Of a stretch of 64,000 nt of DNA, positions 1-12,279 are shown one piece after another. Made by a program: the position numbers and the translations under genes. Under the pieces are notes generated by a model that searched no databases, had not been told where the DNA came from, and was given only the letters and a program-made list of their open reading frames with translations. Each line of letters opens with the position of its first letter. Position 1 is the first letter of the stretch. Origin of the DNA: Acidovorax sp. 107 (GTDB taxonomy: Bacteria > Pseudomonadota > Gammaproteobacteria > Burkholderiales > Burkholderiaceae_C); the NCBI RefSeq assembly GCF_003058055.1, contig NZ_QBTZ01000001.1, positions 1,924,501 through 1,988,500 on the forward strand. The letters run 5' to 3'.

Positions 1-151
1 GCGGGCCCGGAAAGAAAGCAGCCACTTGTGCATCAATGAATCGCCGGGAAATAAAGGGTCGCTTCAGGACCGCCCCACCAGGGGCCGGCCAGGAAGGAGA
101 AAGGGAATGGAGAACGCAAAAACAGAGTCGGGCATGGTGCACCGTGCTCCG
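1..151. other. Non-coding left edge downstream of ligA
   Basis: This stretch follows the ligA stop codon and runs to the window edge. I see no convincing coding frame with family features, no strong hairpin followed by a T-tract, and no RNA gene. A short open frame crosses into ligA on the opposite strand, but it reads as low-complexity antisense of ligA. Confidence 0.5.
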
Positions 152-2777
<2,626 letters not shown>

Positions 2778-2789
2778 TTTGGATTCAGC

Positions 2790-3905
2790 TCAGCTGAACA
2801 GCCGCCGCGCCAGCACGGAGCCCGCCGACAAGTCGCGTCCATCCAGCTGGTCATACAGCAGCTCCAGGTCGGCAGCAATCGGGTCCATGGCCATCGCGGG
2901 CAGCGGGGTGCCGTTCTGGTCGCAGAGCACGCCGTCCATGGCCTGGCACAGGGCGGCGGCCACGTCGCGCAGGCGCGCAAAAGGCTGCTCGGTGCGGTGG
3001 ACCTGGGCGACATCCAGGCTCAGCGTGATGTCGCGGATGGCGGACTGGTCCGGGTCGTCGGCCAAGGCGGCCTGGGTGTCGTAGCCCAGCGTGAGCAAGG
3101 GCGGCAGGCCTTGCGTGCTGGCGGGCAGCACCAGGCGGCCGGGCATGGCGCCGGGCACAAAGCCCAGGCGGGCAGCGTTCTGCTGTACGTAGCCAGGGCT
3201 CCACGCGGCCTGGCGGGCGCGCAGCATGAACATGAGCTGGGCATCGTGGTCGCTGGCGAACTGGTCCAGTTCGCGGGCGCGGGCCACTTCCTGCAGCATG
3301 TCGGGAAAGTCGGGGGCGGCGTTGATGGTGTCGGCAAAGGCCTGGGCCTTGACCACGAACTCGGAGAACTCGATTTCGTTGAGCGCGCCCATGCGGTTGG
3401 CCAGTTGCACGCCCGCCTGGAAGGACTGGTAGCGCTGACCGGGGGCCGGGGTTTCCCACTGCTGGGTGGCTTCGTTCAGGCCTTCAATGGCAAAGGGCTT
3501 GCTGCCTGCGCGGCGGGTGGGTGGCAGTGCGGCCAGGGCGGCGTCGCCGGACACCACATGCTCGGGCTGCAGCGCGGCGATCACGTCGATCAGCGGGTCC
3601 AGCCCCGGGCGGCGTTCGGGCGAGTACGGTGGCACGGGCAGTTGCAGGGCGTCGCCCGCGTCCACGGTGTGTTCCGACGGCTCCGGCCCCCGGTCCAGAC
3701 CGTGGAACTCGCTGGGTGGCATGGCACCGGCCGCGCCCGCATCGAAGCCGGGTTCCAGGCGCTGCGCGGGCTCTGCCGCCGGGTCATGCTCTGTGGGCAG
3801 GGCGCGCTTGGGCGCGTTGCGGCGCGAGGTCCAGGTGTTGTAGGCCACGATCAGGGCCAGCACCAGGCCACCGATGATGGCCAGACTCAGTTGCAATGTG
3901 CTCAT
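2790..3905 (-). CDS. zipA: Cell division protein ZipA
   Basis: Anchors the FtsZ ring to the inner membrane early in division. The 371-residue product begins with a single membrane segment ('LQLSLAIIGGLVLALIVAY', about residues 4-22) with a short periplasmic N-terminus. A basic stretch and a proline-rich variable linker (to about residue 190) follow, then a C-terminal globular domain (about 210-365) in the position of the FtsZ-binding ZipA_C domain. The linker makes it somewhat longer than the E. coli protein. It lies 16 bases after smc, an order (smc-zipA-ligA) conserved in beta- and gammaproteobacteria. That synteny supports the call as much as the sequence does. Confidence 0.88.
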   Translation of the reverse strand: MSTLQLSLAIIGGLVLALIVAYNTWTSRRNAPKRALPTEHDPAAEPAQRLEPGFDAGAAGAMPPSEFHGLDRGPEPSEHTVDAGDALQLPVPPYSPERRPGLDPLIDVIAALQPEHVVSGDAALAALPPTRRAGSKPFAIEGLNEATQQWETPAPGQRYQSFQAGVQLANRMGALNEIEFSEFVVKAQAFADTINAAPDFPDMLQEVARARELDQFASDHDAQLMFMLRARQAAWSPGYVQQNAARLGFVPGAMPGRLVLPASTQGLPPLLTLGYDTQAALADDPDQSAIRDITLSLDVAQVHRTEQPFARLRDVAAALCQAMDGVLCDQNGTPLPAMAMDPIAADLELLYDQLDGRDLSAGSVLARRLFS

Positions 3906-3921
3906 GTTTGAATGAATGGGT

Positions 3922-6900
3922 TCAAGCGTCCACCATCGAGAGGGCCGACTCCATGTCCACCGCCACGATGCGCGACACGCCCTGCTCCTGCATGGTCACG
4001 CCGATCAGTTGCTCGGCCATTTCCATCGCGATCTTGTTGTGGCTGATGAACAAAAACTGCGTGCCCTTGCTCATGCTGGACACCAGCTTGGCATAACGTT
4101 CGGTGTTGGCGTCGTCCAGCGGCGCGTCCACCTCGTCCAGCAGGCAGAACGGCGCGGGGTTGAGCTGGAAGATCGCAAACACCAGCGCGATGGCCGTGAG
4201 CGCCTTTTCGCCGCCCGACAGCAGGTGGATGGTCTGGTTCTTCTTGCCGGGCGGCTGCGCCATCACCTGCACGCCCGAATCCAGAATTTCGTCGCCGGTG
4301 ATGATGAGCTTGGCCTGGCCGCCGCCAAACAGCTCGGGGAACATGCGGCCAAAGTGCGCGTTCACGGTGTCGAAGGTGCCCGACAGCAGCTGGCGCGTCT
4401 CACCATCGATCTTGCGGATCGCGTCTTCCAACGTGTTCATGGCCTCGGTGAGGTCGGCGGTCTGCGCATCGAGGAACACCTTGCGCTCGCTGGCCAGCTT
4501 GAGTTCATCCAGCGCGGCCAGGTTGACGGCGCCCAGCGCCGTGATCTCGCGGTGCAGGCGATCAATTTCGCTCTGCAGGCCACCAATGCGCACGTTGCCC
4601 TCCTCGATGGAGCGGGCCACGGCTTCGAGATCGGCCTGGGCATCTTGCAGCAAGGTGGTGTACTGCTCCAAGCCCAGGCGCGCGGCCTGTTCCTTGAGCT
4701 GGAATTCGGTGATGCGCTGGCGCAGCGGGTCGAGCGCGCGCTCCAGCTGCATGCGGCGTTCATCACTGGCGCGCAGCTTGGTGGTCAGGTCGTCGTATTC
4801 GCTGCGCTGGGCACCCAGGGCCTTCTCGCGCTCCATCTTCACTTCTAGCGCGGCCTGCAGACCACCCTGCGCGGCGGCATCGGACAGGCGGGCGAGTTCG
4901 TCGCGCGCACGCTGCTCCTCGTCGGCCAGTGCCTTAGCCTGCTGGGTGGCGGTTTCGATGGAGCGGTTCAACTCGGCGCGGCGCGCCTCCATGCTGCGCT
5001 GTGAGAACGTGGCTTCTTGCGCCTGGCGCTCCAGCGTGCGCTGCTGTTCGCGGCACGCGGTGAGCTTGCGTTCGGCCTCGATCACCTTGTCGCCCAGTTG
5101 GGCCTCGCGCTCCTGGCTGTCGGCCAGTTGCATGTCCAGCTCTTCAAAGCGCGCCTCGGCCGCCACACGGCGCTCCTGCAGGTCGGCCAGCTGGGCCTCG
5201 ACCTCAGCCAGGTCGCCGTCGATCTGTGCGCTGCGGGCGCGGGTCTGCTCGGCCAGTTGCGTCAGGCGCAGGGTTTCGACCTGCAATTCGTGCGCGCGGC
5301 TCTGGGTTTCGGTGGCTTCGCGGCGGGCCGCCACCAAGCGCTGCGAGGCGTCGGCATAGGCGGCCTCGGCGCGGACCAGGGCAGTGCGCGACTCTTCAGC
5401 AATCAGGGCCTGGGCGCGCAGTTCTTTTTCGAGGTGTTCGATTTCCTGCGCGCGGGCCAGCATGCCGGACTGTTCGGAGTCCTGCGCATAGAAGCTCACG
5501 CTGTGGGCGCTGACCGCATGGCCTGTGGGCACAAACACCACTTCGCCGGGCTGTAGCGTGCTGCGGCGGGCCAGGGCTTCGTCCAGCGTGGGCGCGGTGT
5601 AGCAACCCTGTAACCAGTCCACCAACACGGCACGCAGGCCCGCATCGTTCAGGCGCAGCAAGTCGGACAGGCGGGCGTGGGGCGACGATGTTTCGGGGTG
5701 ACCCGCAGCGGGGGCGCTGTAGAAGGCCAGCCGCGCGGGCGGTGCGTCATTGCCGCCCGAGCCCAGGAAGCCACGCACCATGTCCAGGCGCCCGACTTCC
5801 AGCGCCGCCAGGCGCTCGCGCAACGCAGCTTCGAGTGCGTTTTCCCAGCCGGGTTCGATGTGGATGCGGCTCCACAGGCCTTGCAGGCCATCGAGGCCGT
5901 GCTTGGCGAGCCACGGGCGCAGTTTGCCGTCGGTCTTGACCTTTTCCTGCAGGGCCTTCAGGGCCTCCATGCGGGCCGACAGCTCGGCCTGGCGCGCGCT
6001 TTCGGTATTCACGGCCTGCTGGCAGGCGCGGCGGTCTTCGTCGAGCTGGGGCACGGATTCCTGCAGCTCGTGCAGGCGGGCCTCGGTGGTTTCAGCGATC
6101 TCCTGCGCTTCTTCGAGCTGCTCGCGCAGGTTGGTCAAGCGGGCTTCGTCGGGCGCGGCCAGCGCATTGCGGTCGGTGCGCAGGCGCTCAAAGCGGGCGT
6201 CGAGCTGGCGGCTTTGTTCGTCAAAGCTGCGCTGCTCGGCGGCCAGCACGCCAATCTGCTGCTGCACCTGCACCACGCTGCTGCGCTGCTCGGCCGTGCG
6301 GCTTTGCGCCTGGCGCAGGGCGTCTTCCAGGTCGGGCAGCTGCATGGCCTGCTCTTCCACCTGGGCGGCCAGCAGTTCGGCACGCTCCTCGGCATCCACG
6401 CCCGCACCGGCCAGGTTTTCCAGCTCCACGTCGGCGTCTTCCTTGCGGGCCTGCCACTGGGCGATCTGCTCGGCCAGTTGCACCAGGCGTTGCTCCACGC
6501 GCTGGCGGCCCTCGACCACGTAGCGGATCTCTGCTTCGAGCTTGCCGACCTCGGCCGTGGCTTCATACAGCCGGCCCTGGGCCTGGTTGACCTGGTCGCC
6601 CGCAGCGTAGTGGGCCTGGCGGATGGTTTCAAGGTCGGACTCGACGGCGCGCAGGTCGGCCATGCGCGATTCGAGGTCGTTCACGGCCTGCAGACCATCG
6701 AGGCGCACCTTGTTCTGCTGCTCTTCGGCCTCGGCCCGCTTCAAGAACCATTGCTGGTGCTGCTTGAGCGTCGCGTCTGCGTGCAGCGTGTTGTATTTGG
6801 CAGCCACCTCGGCCTGCTTTTCGAGCTTTTCGAGGTTGGCGTTCAGCTCGCGCAGGATGTCCTCGACCCGCGTGAGGTTCTCGCGCGTGTCCGAGAGACG

Positions 6901-7446
6901 GTTTTCGGTCTCGCGGCGGCGCTCCTTGTACTTGGAGACCCCGGCGGCCTCTTCGAGGAACAGGCGCAGTTCCTCGGGGCGGCTTTCGATGATGCGGCTG
7001 ATGGTGCCCTGGCCGATGATGGCGTAGGCGCGGGGCCCCAGGCCCGTGCCCAGGAACACGTCCTGCACGTCGCGGCGGCGCACGGGCTGGTTGTTCAGGT
7101 AGTAGCTGCTGGTGCCGTCGCGCGTGAGCACGCGGCGCACGGCCACCTCACCGTATTGGCCCCACTGGCCACCCGCACGGTGATCGGAGTTGTCGAAGAC
7201 CAGCTCCACACTCGCGCGGCTGGCCTGCTTGCGCGTGGTCGTGCCGCTGAAGATCACGTCCTGCATGCTCTCGCCGCGCAGCTCGCTGGCCTTGCTCTCG
7301 CCCAGCACCCAGCGCACCGCATCCATGATGTTGGACTTGCCGCAGCCGTTGGGGCCCACCACGCCGACCAGTTGCCCGGGCAGCATGAAGTTGGTGGGTT
7401 CAGCGAACGACTTGAAACCGGAGAGCTTGATCGAGGTAAGACGCAC
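3922..7446 (-). CDS. smc: Chromosome segregation ATPase SMC
   Basis: Compacts and organises chromosomes as a dimer, normally with ScpA and ScpB. The 1174-residue length is typical. The N-terminal head carries Walker A 'GPNGCGKSN' (about residues 31-39). Two long Ala/Glu/Gln/Arg-rich coiled coils flank a hinge around residues 500-650 that includes 'GWENALEAALRERL'. The C-terminal head has the ABC signature 'LLSGGEKALTA' and Walker B with 'FCLLDEVDAPLDD'. It is the first gene of the smc-zipA-unknown-ligA operon. The 260 bases upstream hold the probable promoter and one dispersed repeat. Confidence 0.97.
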   Translation of the reverse strand: MRLTSIKLSGFKSFAEPTNFMLPGQLVGVVGPNGCGKSNIMDAVRWVLGESKASELRGESMQDVIFSGTTTRKQASRASVELVFDNSDHRAGGQWGQYGEVAVRRVLTRDGTSSYYLNNQPVRRRDVQDVFLGTGLGPRAYAIIGQGTISRIIESRPEELRLFLEEAAGVSKYKERRRETENRLSDTRENLTRVEDILRELNANLEKLEKQAEVAAKYNTLHADATLKQHQQWFLKRAEAEEQQNKVRLDGLQAVNDLESRMADLRAVESDLETIRQAHYAAGDQVNQAQGRLYEATAEVGKLEAEIRYVVEGRQRVEQRLVQLAEQIAQWQARKEDADVELENLAGAGVDAEERAELLAAQVEEQAMQLPDLEDALRQAQSRTAEQRSSVVQVQQQIGVLAAEQRSFDEQSRQLDARFERLRTDRNALAAPDEARLTNLREQLEEAQEIAETTEARLHELQESVPQLDEDRRACQQAVNTESARQAELSARMEALKALQEKVKTDGKLRPWLAKHGLDGLQGLWSRIHIEPGWENALEAALRERLAALEVGRLDMVRGFLGSGGNDAPPARLAFYSAPAAGHPETSSPHARLSDLLRLNDAGLRAVLVDWLQGCYTAPTLDEALARRSTLQPGEVVFVPTGHAVSAHSVSFYAQDSEQSGMLARAQEIEHLEKELRAQALIAEESRTALVRAEAAYADASQRLVAARREATETQSRAHELQVETLRLTQLAEQTRARSAQIDGDLAEVEAQLADLQERRVAAEARFEELDMQLADSQEREAQLGDKVIEAERKLTACREQQRTLERQAQEATFSQRSMEARRAELNRSIETATQQAKALADEEQRARDELARLSDAAAQGGLQAALEVKMEREKALGAQRSEYDDLTTKLRASDERRMQLERALDPLRQRITEFQLKEQAARLGLEQYTTLLQDAQADLEAVARSIEEGNVRIGGLQSEIDRLHREITALGAVNLAALDELKLASERKVFLDAQTADLTEAMNTLEDAIRKIDGETRQLLSGTFDTVNAHFGRMFPELFGGGQAKLIITGDEILDSGVQVMAQPPGKKNQTIHLLSGGEKALTAIALVFAIFQLNPAPFCLLDEVDAPLDDANTERYAKLVSSMSKGTQFLFISHNKIAMEMAEQLIGVTMQEQGVSRIVAVDMESALSMVDA

Positions 7447-7630
7447 GGATCAGATGGCGGATAAAGGCAGGAGGGACGCGGGGGTCAACCAGGGCGCCGG
7501 TGCGCAGTCCCGGCGTAAAACACACCGGCAGGGCCGGGTGTGGGCAAGGCCGGAATGATACCGCGCCGCCTGCCCGGCTCCGTGGCCCTGCGGTCGCCAG
7601 GGGAGCCTGGGGATGCTCTCTACCAAAAAA

Positions 7631-7692
7631 TCGAGCAAAAACCGCCTGATGCGGTAGTGCAACATGGTTTGTTTGCTATCAAAATTGATAAC
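7631..7692 (+). repeat. Dispersed repeat, copy F
   Basis: An imperfect ~60-bp copy of the window's repeat family: an AAAAAC-GCCTGATGCGG block, a spacer, then TTTGCTATCAAAATTGATAAC, whose end is a near-palindrome. It lies in the smc upstream region, 15 bases beyond the stop codon of the convergent diguanylate cyclase gene. Confidence 0.6.
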
Positions 7693-7707
7693 CCAAAACC
7701 ACCCGCC

Positions 7708-8781
7708 TTATGGCAGCACACACACCTGGTTACGCCCGCCCGACTTGGCCTGGAACAGGGCCTCGTCAGCGCGGGCCACGGCCTGGGGCAGATGCTGGAG
7801 CGCAGCGATCTCACAGGCGCCGATCGACACGGTGAGCTGCTCGGGCTCGGTGATGCCCTCCACCGCGCGGCGCAGTTTCTCGGCCACCTTCAGCGCGTCG
7901 GGCAGCGCGGTCTGCGGCAGGCAGACCAGAAACTCCTCGCCGCCCCAGCGGATGATCTCGTCGCCGCGCCGCAGCGCATCGGTCAGCACCCGGGCCACGG
8001 CCTGCAGCGCCTGGTCGCCTGCGTCGTGGCCAAAACGGTCATTGATGCTCTTGAAACGGTCCAGGTCCAGCAGCAGGATGGTCGAGGCAGGCTCGAACAG
8101 CGAGGCGCGGTACACGCGCCGGTCGATCAGGTCCACCGCATGGCGGTTGAGCAGCCCGGTGAGCGCATCGTGGTAAGCGGCGCGCTGCAGCTCCTGGCGC
8201 TCGGCGGCCACGGTCATGAGCGAGCCGAACAGCTCGGCCAGCCCGGCAAACAGGCTCACGCCGACCTCGTCAAAGTAGCCATCACGGTCGGCATACAACA
8301 CAAAGATGCCGCTGTAGCCATTGAAGGTGGAGGCAATGGGCAAGGCCAGCACATGGTGAATGCCGTGGTGGCGCGCCGCCTCGCGCCAGGGGCCAAACGG
8401 TGAGAACTGCGACACCGTGAAGGGGCCTGCAGCCTTACCGTCCAGCGTGGTGAATGCTGGGCCGATGCGGGTGAGCAGGTTGCGCTCGATGTTCAGCGAC
8501 TCGGCATAGGCGGCCGCCGGGCCTGCGTACACCTGGGGGCGTATGGTGTGCGTGTCGGTCGGGCCAAACCAGGTCCAGGCCAGGCGGACATGAGACGTGA
8601 CATCCACGATGGCTTGGCACACCCCGCGAATGATCTCCAGCTCGCTGCGCCCCAGGATCAGCTTGGCCGAGCGTTTGAGCAGCATCTCGGCAATCACCGA
8701 GCGTTCGCGCTGCGCGTCAAAGTCCTGCGTCGATGGCGCCAGGGGCATGGGTGCGGGCGGCGAGTGCTTCTTGAAAAACAT
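7708..8781 (-). CDS. GAF-like sensor diguanylate cyclase
   Basis: Predicted to make cyclic di-GMP from two GTP. The 357-residue protein has a soluble N-terminal region resembling a GAF domain (about residues 45-190, with 'GVCQAIVDV' and 'LPIASTFNGYSGIFVLYAD'). A GGDEF domain follows, starting near 'AYHDALTGLLNRHA' (about residue 200). The active-site motif is GGEEF (about residue 280), a catalytically competent variant. An RxxD inhibitory-site motif ('RRGD') lies five residues before it, so product feedback inhibition is likely. There is no membrane segment. It lies upstream of, and convergent with, no obvious partner; the next minus-strand gene upstream is a larger GGDEF-EAL protein 143 bases away. 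Confidence 0.88.
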   Translation of the reverse strand: MFFKKHSPPAPMPLAPSTQDFDAQRERSVIAEMLLKRSAKLILGRSELEIIRGVCQAIVDVTSHVRLAWTWFGPTDTHTIRPQVYAGPAAAYAESLNIERNLLTRIGPAFTTLDGKAAGPFTVSQFSPFGPWREAARHHGIHHVLALPIASTFNGYSGIFVLYADRDGYFDEVGVSLFAGLAELFGSLMTVAAERQELQRAAYHDALTGLLNRHAVDLIDRRVYRASLFEPASTILLLDLDRFKSINDRFGHDAGDQALQAVARVLTDALRRGDEIIRWGGEEFLVCLPQTALPDALKVAEKLRRAVEGITEPEQLTVSIGACEIAALQHLPQAVARADEALFQAKSGGRNQVCVLP

Positions 8782-8924
8782 GGAGGTGGCGGCGAACAGG
8801 CGCCTGCATCATAGGTGGCTCAGCCAGCCTGCGAGCACAAAGGGTTTCCAAAAGGATCTCCGTTCCCGCATTGCCTCCCAGACACCGTCCGCAGCCACCT
8901 GCACCCGGCGCGGGCCTGGCGTCA

Positions 8925-11900
8925 TCAAACGCTCCCGTCCAGTGCGCCATTGGTGCGGCGTACCAGCGCCTCGAACTCGTCCACCGCCACGGCGGGACTG
9001 AGCAGGTAGCCCTGCCAGGCGTGGCAGTGGTGACGCTCCAGAAACTCGCGCTGCGCCTCGGTTTCCACGCCCTCGGCAATCACGCGCAGGCCCAGGCTGG
9101 TGCCCAGCGCCACCACGGTGCGCGCAATCGCTGCGTCGTTGGGGTCGGTGAGTACGTCGCGCACAAAGCTCTGGTCGATCTTGAGCTGGTCCAGCGGCAG
9201 CCGCTTGAGATAGCTCAGCGATGAATAGCCGGTGCCGAAGTCGTCGAGCGAGAAGCCCACGCCGTACCCCTTGAGCTGGCCCATCTTGTCGATGGTGTCC
9301 TCCACGTCCTGCAGCAGCAGGCCTTCGGTCATCTCCAGCTTGAGCTGGTGGCCGTCGGCCCCCGCGCCCGCCAGCGCCGCCAACACCTGGGCGACAAAAC
9401 CGGTCTGGTGGAACTGCCGTGGGCTCACGTTGACCGCCAGGCTCAGCAAGGCCAGCTCGGGCTGCTGGGCCCAGGCCGCCAAGCGGCGGCAGGCCGCCTG
9501 CAGCACCCATTCCCCCAGCGGCAGGATCAGGCCGGTTTCTTCGGCCAGCGGGATGAAATGTGCGGGCGATATGAAACCATCGCGCGGATGCCGCCAGCGC
9601 AGCAACGCCTCGGCCCCGGTGATGCGGCCATGGTCGATCTGGGGCTGGTAGTACAGCTCGAACTGGCCCTGCGCCAGGCCCACCCGCATGTCCAGCTCCA
9701 GCGTGGCGCGGGCGCTGACCACGGCCTGCATCTGGGGGTCATAAAAGCGCAAGGTGTCGCGCCCCGCATTCTTGGCCTGGTACAGCGCCAGGTCGGCGCG
9801 CTTGAGCAGTTCGTCCACCGTCTCGCGGGTGCCGCTGTAGAGGGTGACACCCATGCTCAGCGAGCTGTGGTGTGCGTCGCCATCGATCTGGTAGGGCTGG
9901 CGCAGCACCCCCAGAATGCGCTGGCCCACGTCTTCGGCGCGCGCGGCGGCTTCCTCGGGGCTGTCGCCCAGGTCTTCCAGCACCACGACGAATTCATCGC
10001 CGCCCTGGCGGGCCACGGTGTCGTCCTCATGCACGCAGCTGCGCAGGCGGTGTGCCACCTGCAGCAGCAAGGCATCGCCCCGGTCGTGGCCGCGGGTCTC
10101 GTTGACGGTCTTGAAGTTGTCCAGATCCAGCATCAGCAACGCGCCACTGCGGTGGTGGCGCGCGCTGGTGGCCAGCGCTTGCTGTAGCCGATCCATGAGC
10201 AGGCGGCGGTTGGGTAACCGGGTAAGGGGGTCGTAGTACGCCAGCTGGTTGATCTCTTCCTCGGCGGCCTTGCGCTGGCTCAGGTCCTCCATCGTGATCA
10301 GGCGACCCCCGTCGACAAAGATGCCCGATATCTCGACCGGCTTGTACTTGCCATCCGCGCAACAGATCGTGTACTCGGCCAACGGGATCACACCCAGGTG
10401 CTTGGCGTCCAGCAGCCTTTGGCGAATCGCATCGCGCTCCGCAGCATCAGGGTAGGCGCGCTGCCACCAGGTGTCGGTGTCGGGCACCTCCTCCTGGGTG
10501 TAGCCGCAGATCTGGACATAGCGCTTGTTGCGGAAACTGATGAGCCCATCGTCCTGCACCAGGCACAGGCCCATGGGCAGGCGCTCCAGGATGCTGCGCA
10601 GACGCTGTTCATTGGCGCGCAGGTTTTCTTCCATGCGCTTGCGCCCGGTGATGTCCTGCACCACGGCAATGTGGTAGCCGGGCGCGGAGCCCGACGTCCA
10701 CATCGACGACACCGTCAAGTCGCCCCAGACCTCGTGTCCGTCCTTGTGGATATAGCGTTTTTCCAGCCGGTATTCGGGCACATCGCCGCTCTGCAGCCGT
10801 CGGGCATGGGCCAGGTCCGCCGCCAGGTCGTCCGGGTGGGTGAGGCTCTGAAAGGTCATGCCCACCAGCTCCTGCGGGGTGTAGCCCAGGATGTCAGCGT
10901 AGCGCTGGTTGACGCGCACGAACTGGCCGGTGGATGAATCCACCTGGGCGACGCCCACGGTGGCCTGGTTGAAGAGCGCGCGAAACCGTTCTTCGCTCTC
11001 GCGCCGCGCCTCGTCGGACAGCTGGGCACGCACCAGTGCCAGGGTGCGCTGGCGCACCAGCAGGGCCACGGTGGAAGCCAGCAGCAACGACACCAGCGCA
11101 GCAGCCAGCCCCGCCAGCCAGGGCAAGCGCGTTTCGGACGCGGTCAGGAACGACCGGGTCGGGTAGAAGGTGAGCTGCCAGCGCCGGTCATGCACCGCCA
11201 GCTCGCGCACCAGGGGCTGTGCGCCGGGCAGGCCCTGGGCCGTCGGCTCCAGCAGGGTGCGCACGGCGGTGTCATTCGAGTCGGTGCGTATGGGCCCCAG
11301 GTCCACCATGGAGACGGCGATCCCATTCAGGAACCCCTGGCTGCCAAGCCCCTGTACCAGGTCATAGACCCGCAGCGTGGAGGCCACCGCCCCCACAAAA
11401 CGCTGCTCTGCCGTGCCCGCCGTGGGGTCGAACACCGGCACACGGATGACGATACCCGCGCGGTGCGCGCTTTCCTGCAGCAGGTCAAACGGGGCGGACA
11501 CCACGGTCTGCCCGCTATCACGGCTGTAGCGCATGGCCGCGAGGTTCGTGGGCTGGGCGCTGATGTCCAGCCCCAGCACGCTCTCGTTGCCAAACAGAGG
11601 CCAGAGGTACTCGGCCACGAAATACTCGGCACGCTCGCCAGGCGGGTGAATCTTGAACTGGGGGAAGCCTTCGGGTGACATCGAGGTGTCGGCCCGCACG
11701 CGGGCCTCGTAGGCCTCCCTGTCGCGCCCCGGCACCCAGCGCGTGAAAGACAGATTGCGCACGCCGGGGTAGCGCTGGCCTACCTCCATCTCGCTGGCGG
11801 CACGTTCAAAGTCCAGGCGCGACAAGCGGGGGTTGGCGGTGAACAGGCCACGCAGGCCATTGACGACCTCGGTGTGCCCGGCGATGCGCTGGCTCAGCGC

Positions 11901-12026
11901 CTCGGAGAACGCGCGCGTTTCCTGGGTAAAGCGGGCTTCCTCGATCTGCGCCATCGACGCGGCCTGGTGCTGCGCGAGCCAAAGACTCATCAGCAGCCCC
12001 AGGACGGCCACGCCCACGCCTGCCAC
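8925..12026 (-). CDS. CHASE-PAS-PAS-GGDEF-EAL membrane signalling protein
   Basis: A 1033-residue putative cyclic-di-GMP turnover protein. An N-terminal membrane segment is followed by a periplasmic CHASE domain (about residues 70-270, with 'YPGVRNLSFTRWVPG'), a second membrane segment ('LPWLAGLAAALVSLLLASTVALLV', about 300-325), two PAS domains (about 345-470 and 475-600), GGDEF and EAL. The GGDEF motif is intact, but the RxxD inhibitory site is replaced by 'HEDD'. The EAL domain keeps 'EALLRW' and 'DDFGTGYSSL', so phosphodiesterase activity is plausible. The chosen GTG start falls inside the first membrane helix. The frame stays open for about 25 codons upstream but has no ATG, GTG or TTG there, so the true start is uncertain. 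Confidence 0.88.
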   Translation of the reverse strand: MAGVGVAVLGLLMSLWLAQHQAASMAQIEEARFTQETRAFSEALSQRIAGHTEVVNGLRGLFTANPRLSRLDFERAASEMEVGQRYPGVRNLSFTRWVPGRDREAYEARVRADTSMSPEGFPQFKIHPPGERAEYFVAEYLWPLFGNESVLGLDISAQPTNLAAMRYSRDSGQTVVSAPFDLLQESAHRAGIVIRVPVFDPTAGTAEQRFVGAVASTLRVYDLVQGLGSQGFLNGIAVSMVDLGPIRTDSNDTAVRTLLEPTAQGLPGAQPLVRELAVHDRRWQLTFYPTRSFLTASETRLPWLAGLAAALVSLLLASTVALLVRQRTLALVRAQLSDEARRESEERFRALFNQATVGVAQVDSSTGQFVRVNQRYADILGYTPQELVGMTFQSLTHPDDLAADLAHARRLQSGDVPEYRLEKRYIHKDGHEVWGDLTVSSMWTSGSAPGYHIAVVQDITGRKRMEENLRANEQRLRSILERLPMGLCLVQDDGLISFRNKRYVQICGYTQEEVPDTDTWWQRAYPDAAERDAIRQRLLDAKHLGVIPLAEYTICCADGKYKPVEISGIFVDGGRLITMEDLSQRKAAEEEINQLAYYDPLTRLPNRRLLMDRLQQALATSARHHRSGALLMLDLDNFKTVNETRGHDRGDALLLQVAHRLRSCVHEDDTVARQGGDEFVVVLEDLGDSPEEAAARAEDVGQRILGVLRQPYQIDGDAHHSSLSMGVTLYSGTRETVDELLKRADLALYQAKNAGRDTLRFYDPQMQAVVSARATLELDMRVGLAQGQFELYYQPQIDHGRITGAEALLRWRHPRDGFISPAHFIPLAEETGLILPLGEWVLQAACRRLAAWAQQPELALLSLAVNVSPRQFHQTGFVAQVLAALAGAGADGHQLKLEMTEGLLLQDVEDTIDKMGQLKGYGVGFSLDDFGTGYSSLSYLKRLPLDQLKIDQSFVRDVLTDPNDAAIARTVVALGTSLGLRVIAEGVETEAQREFLERHHCHAWQGYLLSPAVAVDEFEALVRRTNGALDGSV

Positions 12027-12279
12027 CCAATGCCGATAGCGGCTTGGGAGTGCCTGGGCAACCTGCGGGGACGGGGTGAAAGAAGTCAGAGACGCACCTT
12101 TGCGCTACCCGCCAGACATCCGGCCGGACAGCATGGGAATTGCGCAGGATAGCGGCAATCCTGCCCCTGTGGGGCCAACATCTGGTTACAGCGAAAAATT
12201 TAAGAAGAAAGTGCCTCCAGCGCCACAGCGACATGCCTTGCAAGCTATGAAATGATGAGCATATTTCATGACCGGCCAG

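Noticed and set aside
5677..7464. Long open plus-strand frame opposite smc
   Set aside because: Shadow of the coiled-coil-rich SMC sequence; no start signal or family motif, and SMC is certain.
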